A model generated the notes under the pieces. The model was not told the DNA's origin. It made no database searches and saw only the letters and a list, made by a program, of their open reading frames with translations. Made by a program: the position numbers and the translations under genes. 64,000 nucleotides of DNA from Diphasiastrum complanatum. Taxonomy: Eukaryota > Streptophyta > Lycopodiopsida > Lycopodiales > Lycopodiaceae. The DNA lies in contig CM055094.1 of the NCBI GenBank assembly GCA_029204225.1, positions 66,424,536 through 66,488,535 of the forward strand, read 5' to 3'. This document shows positions 34,072-46,100 of this stretch, in pieces. Each line of letters starts with the position of its first letter. Position 1 is the first letter of the stretch.

Positions 34072-35427
34072 TCTAGAAGCTAGTGAGAGATTGAATTCTA
34101 CAAATTATGCTATTTGGAAGGTTAGGATGGAGTCACTCTTGGTGCTCCAAGACCTTTATGAGTTCTTGATTGAAGATGAAGATGAACCTCTAGGTGCACA
34201 GGAGTTAGCTAGACACAAGAAGAGATCTAGGCTTGCACTTCATTGTGTGAAGATGAATGTGAGAAATGATTTGTTGAGAGAAGTATCAACATGTACTAGT
34301 GCTAAAGAGGCTTGGGAGTCTTTAAAATCAATCTATGACTCTAGTAACACTTCAAGAGTACTCATGCTTAGAAATCAGATTTTGCAAAGCATGAGGAGAG
34401 TGCACATGATTATGTACTCAGAATCAAGTCTCTAAATAGGGAGTTGGCTTCCATTGGAGAGAAGATTCATGATGGAGAGCTTGTACAAATTGTTCTTAAT
34501 GGTCTAGGAGATGACTTTGCAAATTTGGTCCAAAGTTTTGCCATCCAAGACACTTTGCTAACTATAGAAAAACTTCACAGTGTGTTAGTTGCTGAAGAGT
34601 GCAGGATGCTCCATGCAAAATCTAGGATGAGTTCCTTGTCTTTGTAGGATGGTGATGAGAAAGCCAATTTCTCATTCAAGGGCAAAAAGAAGACCAATGG
34701 AAAGAAGAAGCATCCAAAGGAGGCCAAAGAAGAGGATGATGCATCAAGCTCAAAGAACAAGTCAAAGCAAAAATGCTTCTTTTGTGAAAAGAAGGGGCAT
34801 TATGCATCTGAATGTTACAAGAGGCTAAGGGCACAAGTGGAGGAGGACAAACAAAGAAATCTTGCAAAGGAGGAGGAGGAGGATGAAGTAGATGTATTCT
34901 TGATGGCATCTACATCCTCACCAACAAGCAATAGCAATTCAAGAGACAATTGGTGGATCGACAGTGGGGCTAGCTCCCACATGTCTTGTGAAAAGGACTT
35001 TTTCTCAACCTTACACTCTTTCAATGATGCTAAAAAGTTTGTCTTTACTGTAAATGATGAAGAGTGTAGGATAGATGGTGTTGGCACCATCTCTTTGTGT
35101 CTAGAATCCTCAAAATGCATGGATCTAGAAAATGTCCTTTATGTACCATCAATCACCAAGAATATGCTTAGTGTTGGTCTACTCTTAAAAAGTGGTTTGG
35201 ATGTCCACTTTGAGCATGGTGTTTGTTTCATCTTGAAGAATGATGTTTGCATTGCAAAGGGATTTAAGCATGGAAGATTGTTTAAGTTGGAAGCTAGTGT
35301 TGCTTTTGAGAGGGTGAGCTTGGCAAAGGAGGAGATCACTCAAGAGGAGATCTTGGCAAAGTGCGATCTTGCTTGCATTGAGGAGGAGCGTCGTCTAATT
35401 GTTGTTTCTCTTCTCATTTCACCTTGA
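34072..35427 (+). pseudogene. Copia fragment C3: gag and protease
   Basis: Frames 33965-34435, 34444-34647 and 34837-35427 read as copia gag (NYAIWKVRMESLL, very like C1; ELVQIVLNGLGDDFANLVQ), a zinc knuckle CFFCEKKGHYASEC near 34772 and protease WWIDSGASSHMSCE with LYVPSITKNMLSVG. A frameshift lies near 34420 and a TAG at about 34646. The frame then runs into unrelated codons (ACIEEERRLIVV) and stops, so integrase and RT were lost. The 5' edge abuts G4 near 34072. Confidence 0.82.
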
Positions 35428-36091
35428 CAAAATCTACCTTTTCAATCTTTATTTAAGAAAACTCATATTGAAATCATGATTAGATGCATATGGGTATCTA
35501 TAGTTTTTCATTTCAAATAATGAAATGTATTTTCTAAATTAACAATAAATATTAAATAGTTTATAATAAAAAACACAAAATCTTAACAAATATGTCTATG
35601 TAAAAAGAAATCTAGTAGAGAAAAAATCATTCGATAAAGAATTTGATTTCAATTTTTCTGTTTTGAAAATTCTTATATGATTGAGTATTTTTTAATCATT
35701 CGACAATTGCAAACCATGTATAGTCATATATTTGATATAACAAACAACTCACCAGAAACAACATTACTAACATAACCAATTACCTGCATAGTATCTAGCA
35801 GCAAGGCAGGAAGGCTGAGGGCAACTTGAAGTTGAAGCCGACAGGAAGTTGAAGGCGACCGCTCACAAAACAACCACATTACCTCACCACATCTACTCGC
35901 CAAACAACTACATGTACACAACCTTCTCCGTGTACAAAATTTGACAGATTTTCTCTCCAAATCTAACTCTAACTCTAACTCTAACTCTACCCTACATCCC
36001 AAATGCTAAGTCTAACTCCAAATCTAACTCCAACTCTACCCTACATCCCAAATGCTAAAGTGCAGTACTCAACTTCGCGAAGTACCCTTAT
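35428..36091. other. No gene; AT-rich, with a (TCTAAC)n tract
   Basis: AT-rich to about 35720, then mixed. At 35961-35988 the hexamer TCTAAC repeats about five times and recurs in shorter form (CCAAATCTAACTCCAACTCT) at 36017-36036. Nothing coding is recognised until the copia RT/RNase H remnant. Confidence 0.55.
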
Positions 36092-36652
36092 CATTCACTC
36101 ATAGGATCATTAATGTATGTCATGCTCTGTACGAGACATGATTTAGCATACACAATTAGCACGTTAAGTCAATACAAGTCTAATCCTAGGATTTCTCATT
36201 GGAAAGTATTAAAGAGAGTGATGAAATACATTCAAAGAAGTTTAGATCAGGTTTTATGCTACAATGGAAACGCTATCAATCCACTCATCCTTCAAGGCTA
36301 CTCCGACTCAGATTGGGGAGGAAATGCCTTAACCAGAAAATCCACTTCTGGGCTTTGTTTCTTTCTGGCAGGGGGTCCTATCTTGTGGAACTCAAGAAAG
36401 CAAAAATCAATTGCGCTTTCTTCAACGGAGGCAAAGTACATTGCAGCATATCAAGCTTCAAAAGAAGCTATATGGATTAGACTGTTACTTCATGATTTAC
36501 ATCACACTCAGTTCAATACTACCACTATTTTCTGTGGCAATTTGAGCTGTATTTCACTGTCTCCGAATCCCAGATTTCATGGCAAATCTAAGCACATAGA
36601 AATCCAATATCATTTTATTTATTCTCATAATGCCCAATTTTTTCAAAATTGA
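36092..36652 (+). pseudogene. Copia fragment: end of RT and RNase H
   Basis: The frame reads GSLMYVMLCTRHDLAYTI (end of RT), then RNase H with SDSDWGGNALTRKSTSG, LSSTEAKYIAAYQASKEAIW and HGKSKHIEIQYHF. In the usual FCDN motif the Asp is Gly (FCGN), removing a catalytic carboxylate. The rest of the element is absent. It is more diverged from C1 than C3 is. Confidence 0.8.
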
Positions 36653-39600
36653 AAATTTTACCTCCATTTTAGTGCCCTCACCATTCTTTTGAGTTCTAAG
36701 AGACTCACATAACTTTCCACTTTACAAACTTTCCCGACATCATTTTCCAAAAATACTTATTGTTGGAATTTCATAACATGTAGCGAAGCTACTAATAATT
36801 TATTCACATTAAATTGTCTCCTAAAATAGCATGCACACCACCATCCATCCAACTTGCAAAATAAGCTTAAAAAATAAGGTGAGTACAATAAAACAAAAGC
36901 TCGACTAATTTTGGATTATCGAAGACTGATATGAAGCATTAGATTTTCAGAAAGAGCAGATATAAAAAGCAAGAAATAAAAAACAAGGCCTCTGTTTTGA
37001 AAAACTGGATGTTTTAGCAACATTAAGCTAATCCTGAAGGAATGAACTATGCTCCACCTTGCATTGCTTCCATTGGTTGAGAAGGCTGCCCTCATGGGTC
37101 ATATTGTAAATGCTGATCCTTCAACCTCACAAGTCCTAGAAAGAGAAACCATTGGATGCTAGGATGCATTGGGGTTAGCCATATTTGAAAATGATACCAA
37201 GTTAAAAATTAGAGCAATGCAATATGCTTTCACCATATGAGAGAGAAGAGAGAGAGAACATACATTGCTTCGACTACATAACACACAAAATACAATATGA
37301 GACAGTATTAAGGACCTCATATAGTGTGCATACCCCCATTGGTCACTGTACCAGTTACACTTAGAAAGCCCCTCATCAATTACATCATAGGCACCCATTT
37401 TAGGCCCCTTAAATTAATTATGAGATGCAAGTACATTCAATGACTAACTCATAGTATTGTAAGTAATTTAGCACTTTGTAATGGTAAACTGTAAAACCCA
37501 AATGATTGTTGATGTTGCATTATTTCAACACATGCCACATTATCTTGATGTAATCCGACATGGATGTGCATCATATTTCCAGCAAACCCTTCATCAAATT
37601 CATTTTACCGGTCAGATGTAAAGTTTCCTAGTATCTACATGAAATTTATTTCAGTTCATAGATTTTGAGGGAACTTTTTATTCGACTCTTGAAAACATAG
37701 TTACTCCCATAGAACATAAGTTGCCGGTCTAAGGAGCGCTTGAATTTTCTCCTCGAGTACTTGGAATAACTAAAAGAGAAAGGGAGTATCTTTTGAATGA
37801 TGCAAAAATTGTGATAAAGTTAGAGATTACATGCAGTATCACTAGTGCTAAGTGATGCATTAAAATATCCTGATTCAAGAATTTTGTAATTTGGTTCTCC
37901 AACAAGTGGCATGTTGGTGAAGGCCTCATCTCCTTGACGACAAGTGAAAAACGAGAAGAAAAGAAAGCTCTGATATGGCACTTCAAAAAACTTCGGAATT
38001 GCAGATTAGATTGACTTCTTTTGAATAACATTCCGTAAGACAAGTTTCTAAATGTACATATGAACAAACCAGGTTTTAGATGATATCCTGCATTCAAGTT
38101 CACTCTTGCTGTTGTAAAGCATCTCCATTATGGGCAAAAAGATACTAAACCGTGGTATAGGTTTAGATACTTTTAGCACAAAGTTCAGTTAGGAACTGCC
38201 TGAAAATAGGACTCACTAGATTTTATAAGAAAGCAGAAACTTGACTTCTGTATCCATCATCTCAAAAACCTAAAACACTACTATTTTTTCCAGTTGCAAG
38301 TAGTCAATGCGTTATTTGATGCTTTTGAAGTGTTGGATGCTCGTGTAAGAGCTGAGTGCCGCATTTGATGTCCTCAAGTGACAAGAAAAAACATGTTAAA
38401 GTCAATATTCTGTCTTATTATAAATGGTGTTTTTCAGAAGGAGAAGCTAGGTAACGAATAATCTCAAAAGGCAATATCTGGCCATCACAAGGAAAGCTAG
38501 GCAACATATAATTCTAGAAAGCAATATCTGGCTATCACATAAGAACACTGATTCTAAAAGTTGACTTCAGGCCTCTTTACTTGCAGGATTCAAGGACAAT
38601 TTTTTCATCTGATAGTGAGCTTAGATCTCACTAAAAAAAAAACTTTACTGTGAAAAGCCATGACCAGAACATCATGGCACTTAAAGCTCTAATAAATTCA
38701 CGGTAATAGGGATATTTTTGGGAATTTAGGTTGCAAATTTTTCCGAGTTGCCCCGGGGTATATATCATGAGCATGGACACGCACCAATGTGCAGCTAGTT
38801 TACTGTAGAACAGGGCAATCTGGATAGTTTCTTGAGAAGAATGGTGTCCGAATAAAAACATGCGAGAACTGTTTTTTAGAACTGGAATATGTATGCTATC
38901 CCAGGGGCTCAAAATATCATATTGAAACATGATTGATCTGCCTGCTGTAAAGGATTGTCTTTTGAGTTCTTGTTACACTCTGCATTCTGCTTCCTAAAGA
39001 AAACCTATCTGCCAATGAGGGACATATTCAGAACATGGCAGCTTCTTACAGATGCAATTGGCATGCTGATGATAGGCTGACTCCTCTTAGATGTACAAGC
39101 AAGAACTAAGCTACCAAAACTGACAGCATTTTTCAAACAATCTGCACATTTGCTATTATACCTTCAAGATAGCACGAGGCTACTAGAAATTTACATGTTC
39201 AGGAACAAAAGCAATCAGGCTTGTAGGTCTCATTAAGAACACCTTTCAGCATGTAATTGACCACTTATTAAATGATAGACATAAGAAATGACAACCAGTA
39301 ATATCTGAAAACTGCACGTGGTTGAAAAAGTAGTGCTCTCAGAGAAACAAACATATTTCCTTTTGCTATACGTACAATTGAGGAAGGTGGTGCAAAAACC
39401 TTCTGGGAAGATGTCAGATTTTTTGCAAATCATCTAATCTTGGTTGGTTTAAGATAATTCAAGATAATGAGCTTTTAGCATAACATAGCCATCTAAAAAG
39501 TCAATTGGCAGTCAGAGATATGTGATTCTGATACCTGGAAGTATAAACTCAATCCTGGAAGACATTATAGGATGCTTTTGAAAAACAGAATTTGTTTATA

Positions 39601-40054
39601 AAGTATAGCAGCAAGTCTGCAACTGATTAGCAGCCGTCCAAGATCTCTGTCAACTACTCTCATCATCATAAAGTCCTCAGAGCAGAATCCTGTGCATCTC
39701 CCTGTATGAGATTAATTATCTTGATAACCTGGAAATAGCTGTCTTAGCTACATGGCAAAAAGTAGAAAATTAAAATCCGTAGAGAAAAGGTTGTCCAATG
39801 TCACGACGGACAAGTTCATTCAACCAAACTCTCTATTATTGTAACAATCAAAATTTTGGAGATCCGTCTGCTACTCCATCAGGATTCAACAGAAACAAGT
39901 TAAATTGGTTGCCACAGCCATCAAAAACATTAGCAGAGCTCATTGCTCTGCCATACTAACATGGATAAGTTACAAACATGGTTTCTATTAATGGAAAGAC
40001 TCATGGTTAAATGAATGTAGTGTGAGAAAAGACAGAAGTCTACATAGAGAAAAT
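36653..40054. other. No confirmed gene; downstream flank of PFD3
   Basis: Contains the 3' flank of the prefoldin gene and about 3.4 kb without recognised coding. A few minus-strand segments look exon-like: 38040-37860, about 37398-37331, and a last one after a TTTCTCTTTCTAG acceptor near 37136. They do not assemble convincingly and I cannot name a product. Confidence 0.4.
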
Positions 40055-40132
40055 TTAAGCAGGTTCTTTGACTTGCTGGCGCTGTTTTCGACGTTGATGC
40101 ACATCCCAGTTATATACACGTGCCACCGTGAC
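40055..40132 (-). CDS. PFD3: PFD3 exon 6 (C-terminus and stop)
   Basis: This 78 nt terminal exon codes for 25 residues and a TAA stop at the complement of 40055-40057. The acceptor reads TGTACAG. It begins [15 protein letters not shown], the highly conserved end of prefoldin 3, followed by a basic tail ending VKEPA. Confidence 0.95.
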   Translation of the reverse strand, partial: VTVARVYNWDVHQRRKQRQQVKEPA

Positions 40133-43100
40133 CTGTACAAAGACAGTCCATATTTGATCTCCATCTAGCATGTACATTTTTAGAAATACGCTATCAACAG
40201 CTATCGTGAATAAGACAAATATTGTATCTGACGGTTTCTAGCAAAGGCTTGAAGGCTAACGGCCTAAAATCAACGAGCTATGCTGCATGCAAATGTATGA
40301 AATGGAAGGTTCAGGTCAAAAGATGAAATAATACCAGGCTACAAAATTAGCCATAAACAAGTTTAGCTTATTGTATTAAATCCTGTTTAAGCCTAATGAA
40401 TCAAGCTGAAACAGATTTTCTGGACTCATTTTAGAGGAGCAAAAAAGGGAATGAAACAGAGGCAAACACCACATTATCATATTGTGGTGAACGTTTGCCA
40501 AATTTGCAATATGTGATTGGAACCTCAAAATCTTAATAAGTCCACCCACTCGAGACTTGTGATTAACACATATAAGATGCCAATGCAGACTTTCCTAGTA
40601 GGGAAGCTCATTTCTCATCAGGAAAAACATGCCAGCATGCTTCCTGCTGCCTGTGTTTTTAAAAACAATGTTTCCTAAGTGGGGGAAATTCATTTGCCCA
40701 TTAAGGAAATGCCATTCCCCAAAACTTTTCCAACCCTTGTTCCATGTTCCATATTTCTCCATCGAAATACATAGGCCCACAGCATTTATCAAAGCTTTTG
40801 CAACCGATCTCTTATAAGCACTCATAAATTTTGCAGATAAACTTTGCTTGTAATGGCCAATTAAGATCCATATCAGAACCTAAAGCTACTAGAAGTTTCC
40901 TTCAAATAGAACATATTCCTCATTGCTAGCTGAGCCAAGCGCAATGTTACGCTAAGCATCCAATCATCAACAATCGCTCATAAGTTAGAATAAAGCCCAA
41001 AACTATTCTCAGTTTACAGAACACTAGCACTGACTTTACAGCCAGATGCACAAGCTGGACATAGTCACTGGACATCTTAGAGAGATGATCTTAATCTTAG
41101 AAACCCGTTCCGACCCTTTTGGGCCAGAACGTACTGTACGTTCTGGGAACGTACTGGGTCAGAACGTTTTTTTTTTTGTAAATTCAATTAAACAGGTAAT
41201 GAAGCCCGAAACAGGTATTAAAACCGAGTGCATGTTTGTGATCGTCCAAGAATGATAAATCTGATGAATTGACCAAGAAAGCCTGAAAGGAAGAGTCAGA
41301 AACAGAAGAGAACACACTCAATCCTTCCTACATACTGATTTGTATGAATCCTATCTCATGGTGGTGCAACTGGTCGCTCCTCCACAGACAATTCATGCTC
41401 TTGCAGACACGGATAGTGATCTGGTGTGGGCGCGATGCAAGCCATTTAATGGAACTGGAGGACCTGTGCCGAATCTTAAAACCTCTCCCTCCTACAAGCC
41501 CATTCCTTGTCTATCTTCACAATGCAGACCGCTTGGCCGCGATGCCCACAGCAGTAGGACCAGATGCCGATTTCAATATGACTACAGCGATGGATCTACT
41601 TTGGCAGGAGACTTTTCATCTGACACTCTCCCAATGGAGGGAACAGATGGAAAGCCTCAGAAGTTCACCATTTTCTCCTTTGGATGTGTGCATCAAGCTT
41701 CTGTTGAAATCGGAAGAATGGGAGGCTCGGTTTTTGCTGTAATCATGTGTTAAAAAAAAATACGTATTTTTTAATTGGTCAAGTTCCAGAACGCATTCCA
41801 TTCTGGAACGGGCAACATGATCTTAATAGACAAAACTCAATTTGATGCTTATCATCAGGTTCAGAAAAAATTGCCCAAACTGGGGCAATCTACACAATAT
41901 TTTACATTGCATTGAGTCTAGTCAAATTAGGTTTTGAAAGATATGAGATAGAAGATCCAAACAAACAACTGTGTTGTACCTCGGTGATGGTAACCTGGTC
42001 ACGAAGGAATTGCATGTCTTCGGTTATTGCTTGTAGACTAGCATTGGCATTATCAAGGTTCTTTTCCAAAAGTGTCAGTGCCTGTAACATCAAGCAGACA
42101 TTTGGTTAGAAATGATCGGTCAATACTTATTTCTCAAAACAGAAAGATCAGACACGTGTTGCCATCATCACTGACACAGTATTGCAACTACCCTGACTAG
42201 TTAAATAGACTGCAGAAAAGCCGACTGCCAGAGTCTGGTCCACAATGTGTCAAAGGATATAATTTTGGCAAACCAGATATCAAGCCCTTAAAAAAAAATT
42301 TACCTCTTCATAATCAGATGATCAAGTTAAGCTAGGGCACAAAACATTCTTTCAATTTTCTGGCAAAAATATTTCTCTTAACTGTATACCATTGTAACTC
42401 AGGTGGTTGAGTTACAGAAATTATTGAAGACTCCTTGGGCCCCCATGCTAGTATTTGAGATTAACCCACGTGGTTTGGAAACCCTGGCCCTGAATTCATT
42501 ACTAGAGATCCACTATTGGCAGTGTTGATTATTCAGCCATTATTGGACCCCTGAGGCCTTACTGGTAGGCCAGCCCTGGCCCTAACTTCAAAAGTTCTAA
42601 AATGGCCATATATGGCTTTGTTGGAAATTGGCTGATAATTCAGAGACTTGTTCTTACATCAGAGAGTAGCTTGAGATTGTAGCTTCAGTTCATATTAGGG
42701 ATAGCTAAGGCGATTGTCATTATGTTACTGTTCTACATCAGATAGACATCTATATTTGTAGCACGTGTCCTGTTTGACGTTCTGCTAATAACATGTTATC
42801 ACAACACTTTACGTGCCAAGAGAGCTTAGGTACCACTAAAGTCATCAGTAACCAACAAACCCACTATATTTGAATCAGTCCATGTGGGGGACTGGAACTG
42901 ATTGGTTTCAGATTCTTGAATTTAAAGATAAGCTTAAACTTCTTCTTTTGGCTCCATTCTTTTCTATATTATACAAAATGTTGAAGTTGACTGTCTTGCT
43001 GGATTCCTCTCACCAAAAGTTGAAGGCAAGATAATGCAGCCAGTTTTGGAGTGGAGGGCAAGATCTTCGGGCCAGAGTTTCAAAGTAGCAAGGTTAGGAT

Positions 43101-46100
43101 GCCAGAAAAATATAATTCCAAGTTTTTGAACAGGTTATCTTTTTGTACTGTGTGCGGTTTTTTCAGAGATCTTTATATCAATGGGTTTCCTAGAGTGGGG
43201 AGCTGCCAGTGTACTTTACAGCCATCAGAAATTGAGTTACTGAGTTTCAACATTTTTCCACTTTCCAAGGCTTCAAATGTTTTGTACCCATGGTCCATTT
43301 TGTGCGATTATTTCATCGCCTTAGTGCTGCACATTCCTCTTAGTGATAACAAATTCAAAAACTAGACGTTAGAATGATCTAATTGTCATACAGCAGGTTA
43401 TTGTACATTGCTTTTAAAGCTTGTCAAGTGGATATCTGCAAGTCAAGGTACTACAATTCAAATTATTAGCTCATCATATTCTTATTTTATAGTTGCCAAA
43501 TCAGATTTACTATTGAGTCCATAATACATATGAGTTGTGGGCCATAACAAAAGCTAGGTGTGCAACAATTACATATGAGAAATAGGCATAGACAGTTCAG
43601 ACACAAGAACAGGCAGTTGAGGGATATGTACAACACCTTGGGATCATCCAACTGACTTGGTCTTTATTTGAAATCTGCACTTCGTGGAATTGTTACTTTT
43701 TTACCAAGATCTAAACTCATTCAAACCTTTAGATTCTTGGTCCATCAAGCTGGGATGGAATCTCTCTCTATGGAGCAGAATTATTATGGCATAGTGTAGC
43801 CACATTTTTTGTGCTGATGCATATATTCTGCCCTCATGGTCCATATGTCTAGTGCTGTGATCTGCAGTCAATATGTACTCAGTCATTGTTCCCATTTTAT
43901 ATGCATATCAGGGTGATAACTTTATGTTGCAGTATTGACCTTGTCCAATTTATGGCACTATCACATTCAATTTGCAGCTCTGCATTGTTTATAGCTATAG
44001 AGACACTGTCCTTTTAAGGGAAATGTGACAGGCATATTATTCAGAGCTGCCCCAATGTTATTATTTGACATTAGACCAAATGGTTTGGTCACTTGGGCCC
44101 TTTGTATCATATTACAAGTAATGGTATTTGAACCATTTTGGGGCCCTACTGGTAGGCATAGCCCTAGTCCTATATCGTGGTCCCTCAGAGAGTATAAATA
44201 GGCCATAATGTCTCATTGTTAGCTGGTAGAGACTAGTTCCTAAATCAGAGGATAAATTGAACCAGCTTAGAATAGGTTTAGCTTATTTGTGGTTTATCTA
44301 GATCAGAATATGCATGGAGAGTGTCATCTTGTTATTTTTTCCGTGTGTAATCCAGAAACTCTAATGAAGACCCAATACCCCTTCGCCAATTACAAACTTG
44401 TCACATACAACTAGTGACCCTTTTTTTATATACCAGTTCACAAATGTCACAACGCCGGCGACTTGGCCATCTTACAATTAATACCTAAAGTTTCACAACT
44501 TACAATGGGTAAGAGATTCAAAAGCATGTGATAGTCTCCCCCTCTTGTGCATCTCAGGATCTTTGAATTTTCATGTATGTATGCGTGGAATTGTTTGGTA
44601 TGTCAATCACCGTTACATCATGCATCTTATATCATGATCTATGACACCTCCACAAAGTTTCATTTTGTTATTTTTTAGGTTTCTTTATTTGCCAAGAAAA
44701 TCTTCACCTAGTTCAGCATGACTAGAGTGTCCCTCTTTGCATGATTCATCTTTCTTGTTGTCATGATAAGCTTTCTTCTAGCATTTATCAACCAAATAAC
44801 CAAGCTCACCACAATAAGTACACTTAAACCTTTCATGTTACTATTGAATGTTGACTCTCCTTCTAGATCTTTATGCTTACTTCATGCATAGAGTTGTTGA
44901 TTGATGTTTGGGTCCATCACTTTGACTATTTCCCCACAATTCCTCATTAAGAAATATGGTTGCAAATGAACTGCTCCTCTAAAATTTTCCGCTTTTAACT
45001 TTATTCTTATGCCCAACTTGGTAATGAATGTTATAGGAAGCTATAGAAAGATGCCACTTTTCATTATATTTCATGATGTAACAAGTCATTTCTTCTAACA
45101 ATGTCTCTCATCCATCTCTTAGTGATTATAAGCATTCAAGCATATTCAGAGAACATGAATGACTCAACTACATCAATGCTGCCAAAACATTAAAAATCAT
45201 CACGCCCCTTCTTAGCGCATGTACCATTGCAGCACCTCATCCTTCAACAAAACAAACACCAATTTCAAACCATCCATCTATACCAAAAATATCCTATAAA
45301 TGCAATCATGGAGTTTAACTTGCCATCTATCATTTGCTTACGTGATTATGCTATTTGCTTTCATAGTGACGAGAACATTTAAGACTTTTGAGTGATGCAA
45401 TTCAAACCCAAATGCAATGCACTTATTTTGGCTCAAAGGTCACGAGAACCTTATTGAGTTTTGAATGTTGTAAATTGAACCCACAATCATCACTAACAAC
45501 AATATCATTAGAGGTTGCATAGGTACATCATTTTGTAACTAACATTTCTCATCAAATTGAGAAATAAAAAATAGAAGCAATATCAGCAAAAGTTCTATTC
45601 TAAATCATACCTCCTCACAAGAATATTCAAGCATCACGTTGGCTCCAAGCCACAAACAAACAGAGCTCACATCTTCTATGCTTGCTTGTGCATGAATTCC
45701 TTCTGCCACTTCAAAGTCCACTTTCATTGCCTGCAAAATAAATCGCAATCAAAAAATGATTTGGAACACTTTAAAGTAGAGAACAGTTTAAGGCATTGAC
45801 TGCATGCATCATACTGTGAAAGGACAAAAACAAAATGTACATCTTTGCAGTTTGACCATTGTTTTGCTTATTATTGAAAATATAAGGGCTCGAAAGTATT
45901 ATATTTATAGGCATCAATTGATGATTCATATTGAAGTGACCAAAAGTAGTTGCCATAACATAGAACTGAAACAACAGTCATTACATTGGCAAAGGGTAAG
46001 ATATTTGAAAGATAACTTTGTGACTAAGTTATTGAGAAGATATTATTAGACATAAGTCTTCAAGGAAAAAAGGCTATATTAAAAGAAATGTAAAAAAGGA

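Larger units (their letters stand above)
40133..41979 (-). other. PFD3 intron 5
   Basis: 1847 bp GT-AG intron. It contains a short element with an 11 bp target duplication (41096-41816) carrying an aspartic protease gene fragment. The remainder has no recognised feature. Confidence 0.85.
42082..45610 (-). other. PFD3 intron 4
   Basis: 3529 bp GT-AG intron. It holds an ancient LTR pair (42408-44360) and a copia gag-like zinc knuckle relic (around 44780-44835). Confidence 0.85.

Noticed and set aside
35961-35991. Interstitial telomere
   Set aside because: The unit is TCTAAC, not the plant telomere heptamer, and the tract is only about 30 bases long.
41344-41742. Second plus ORF of 132 codons over the protease fragment
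   Set aside because: It is a shifted shadow of the nepenthesin-type frame at 41340-41753.
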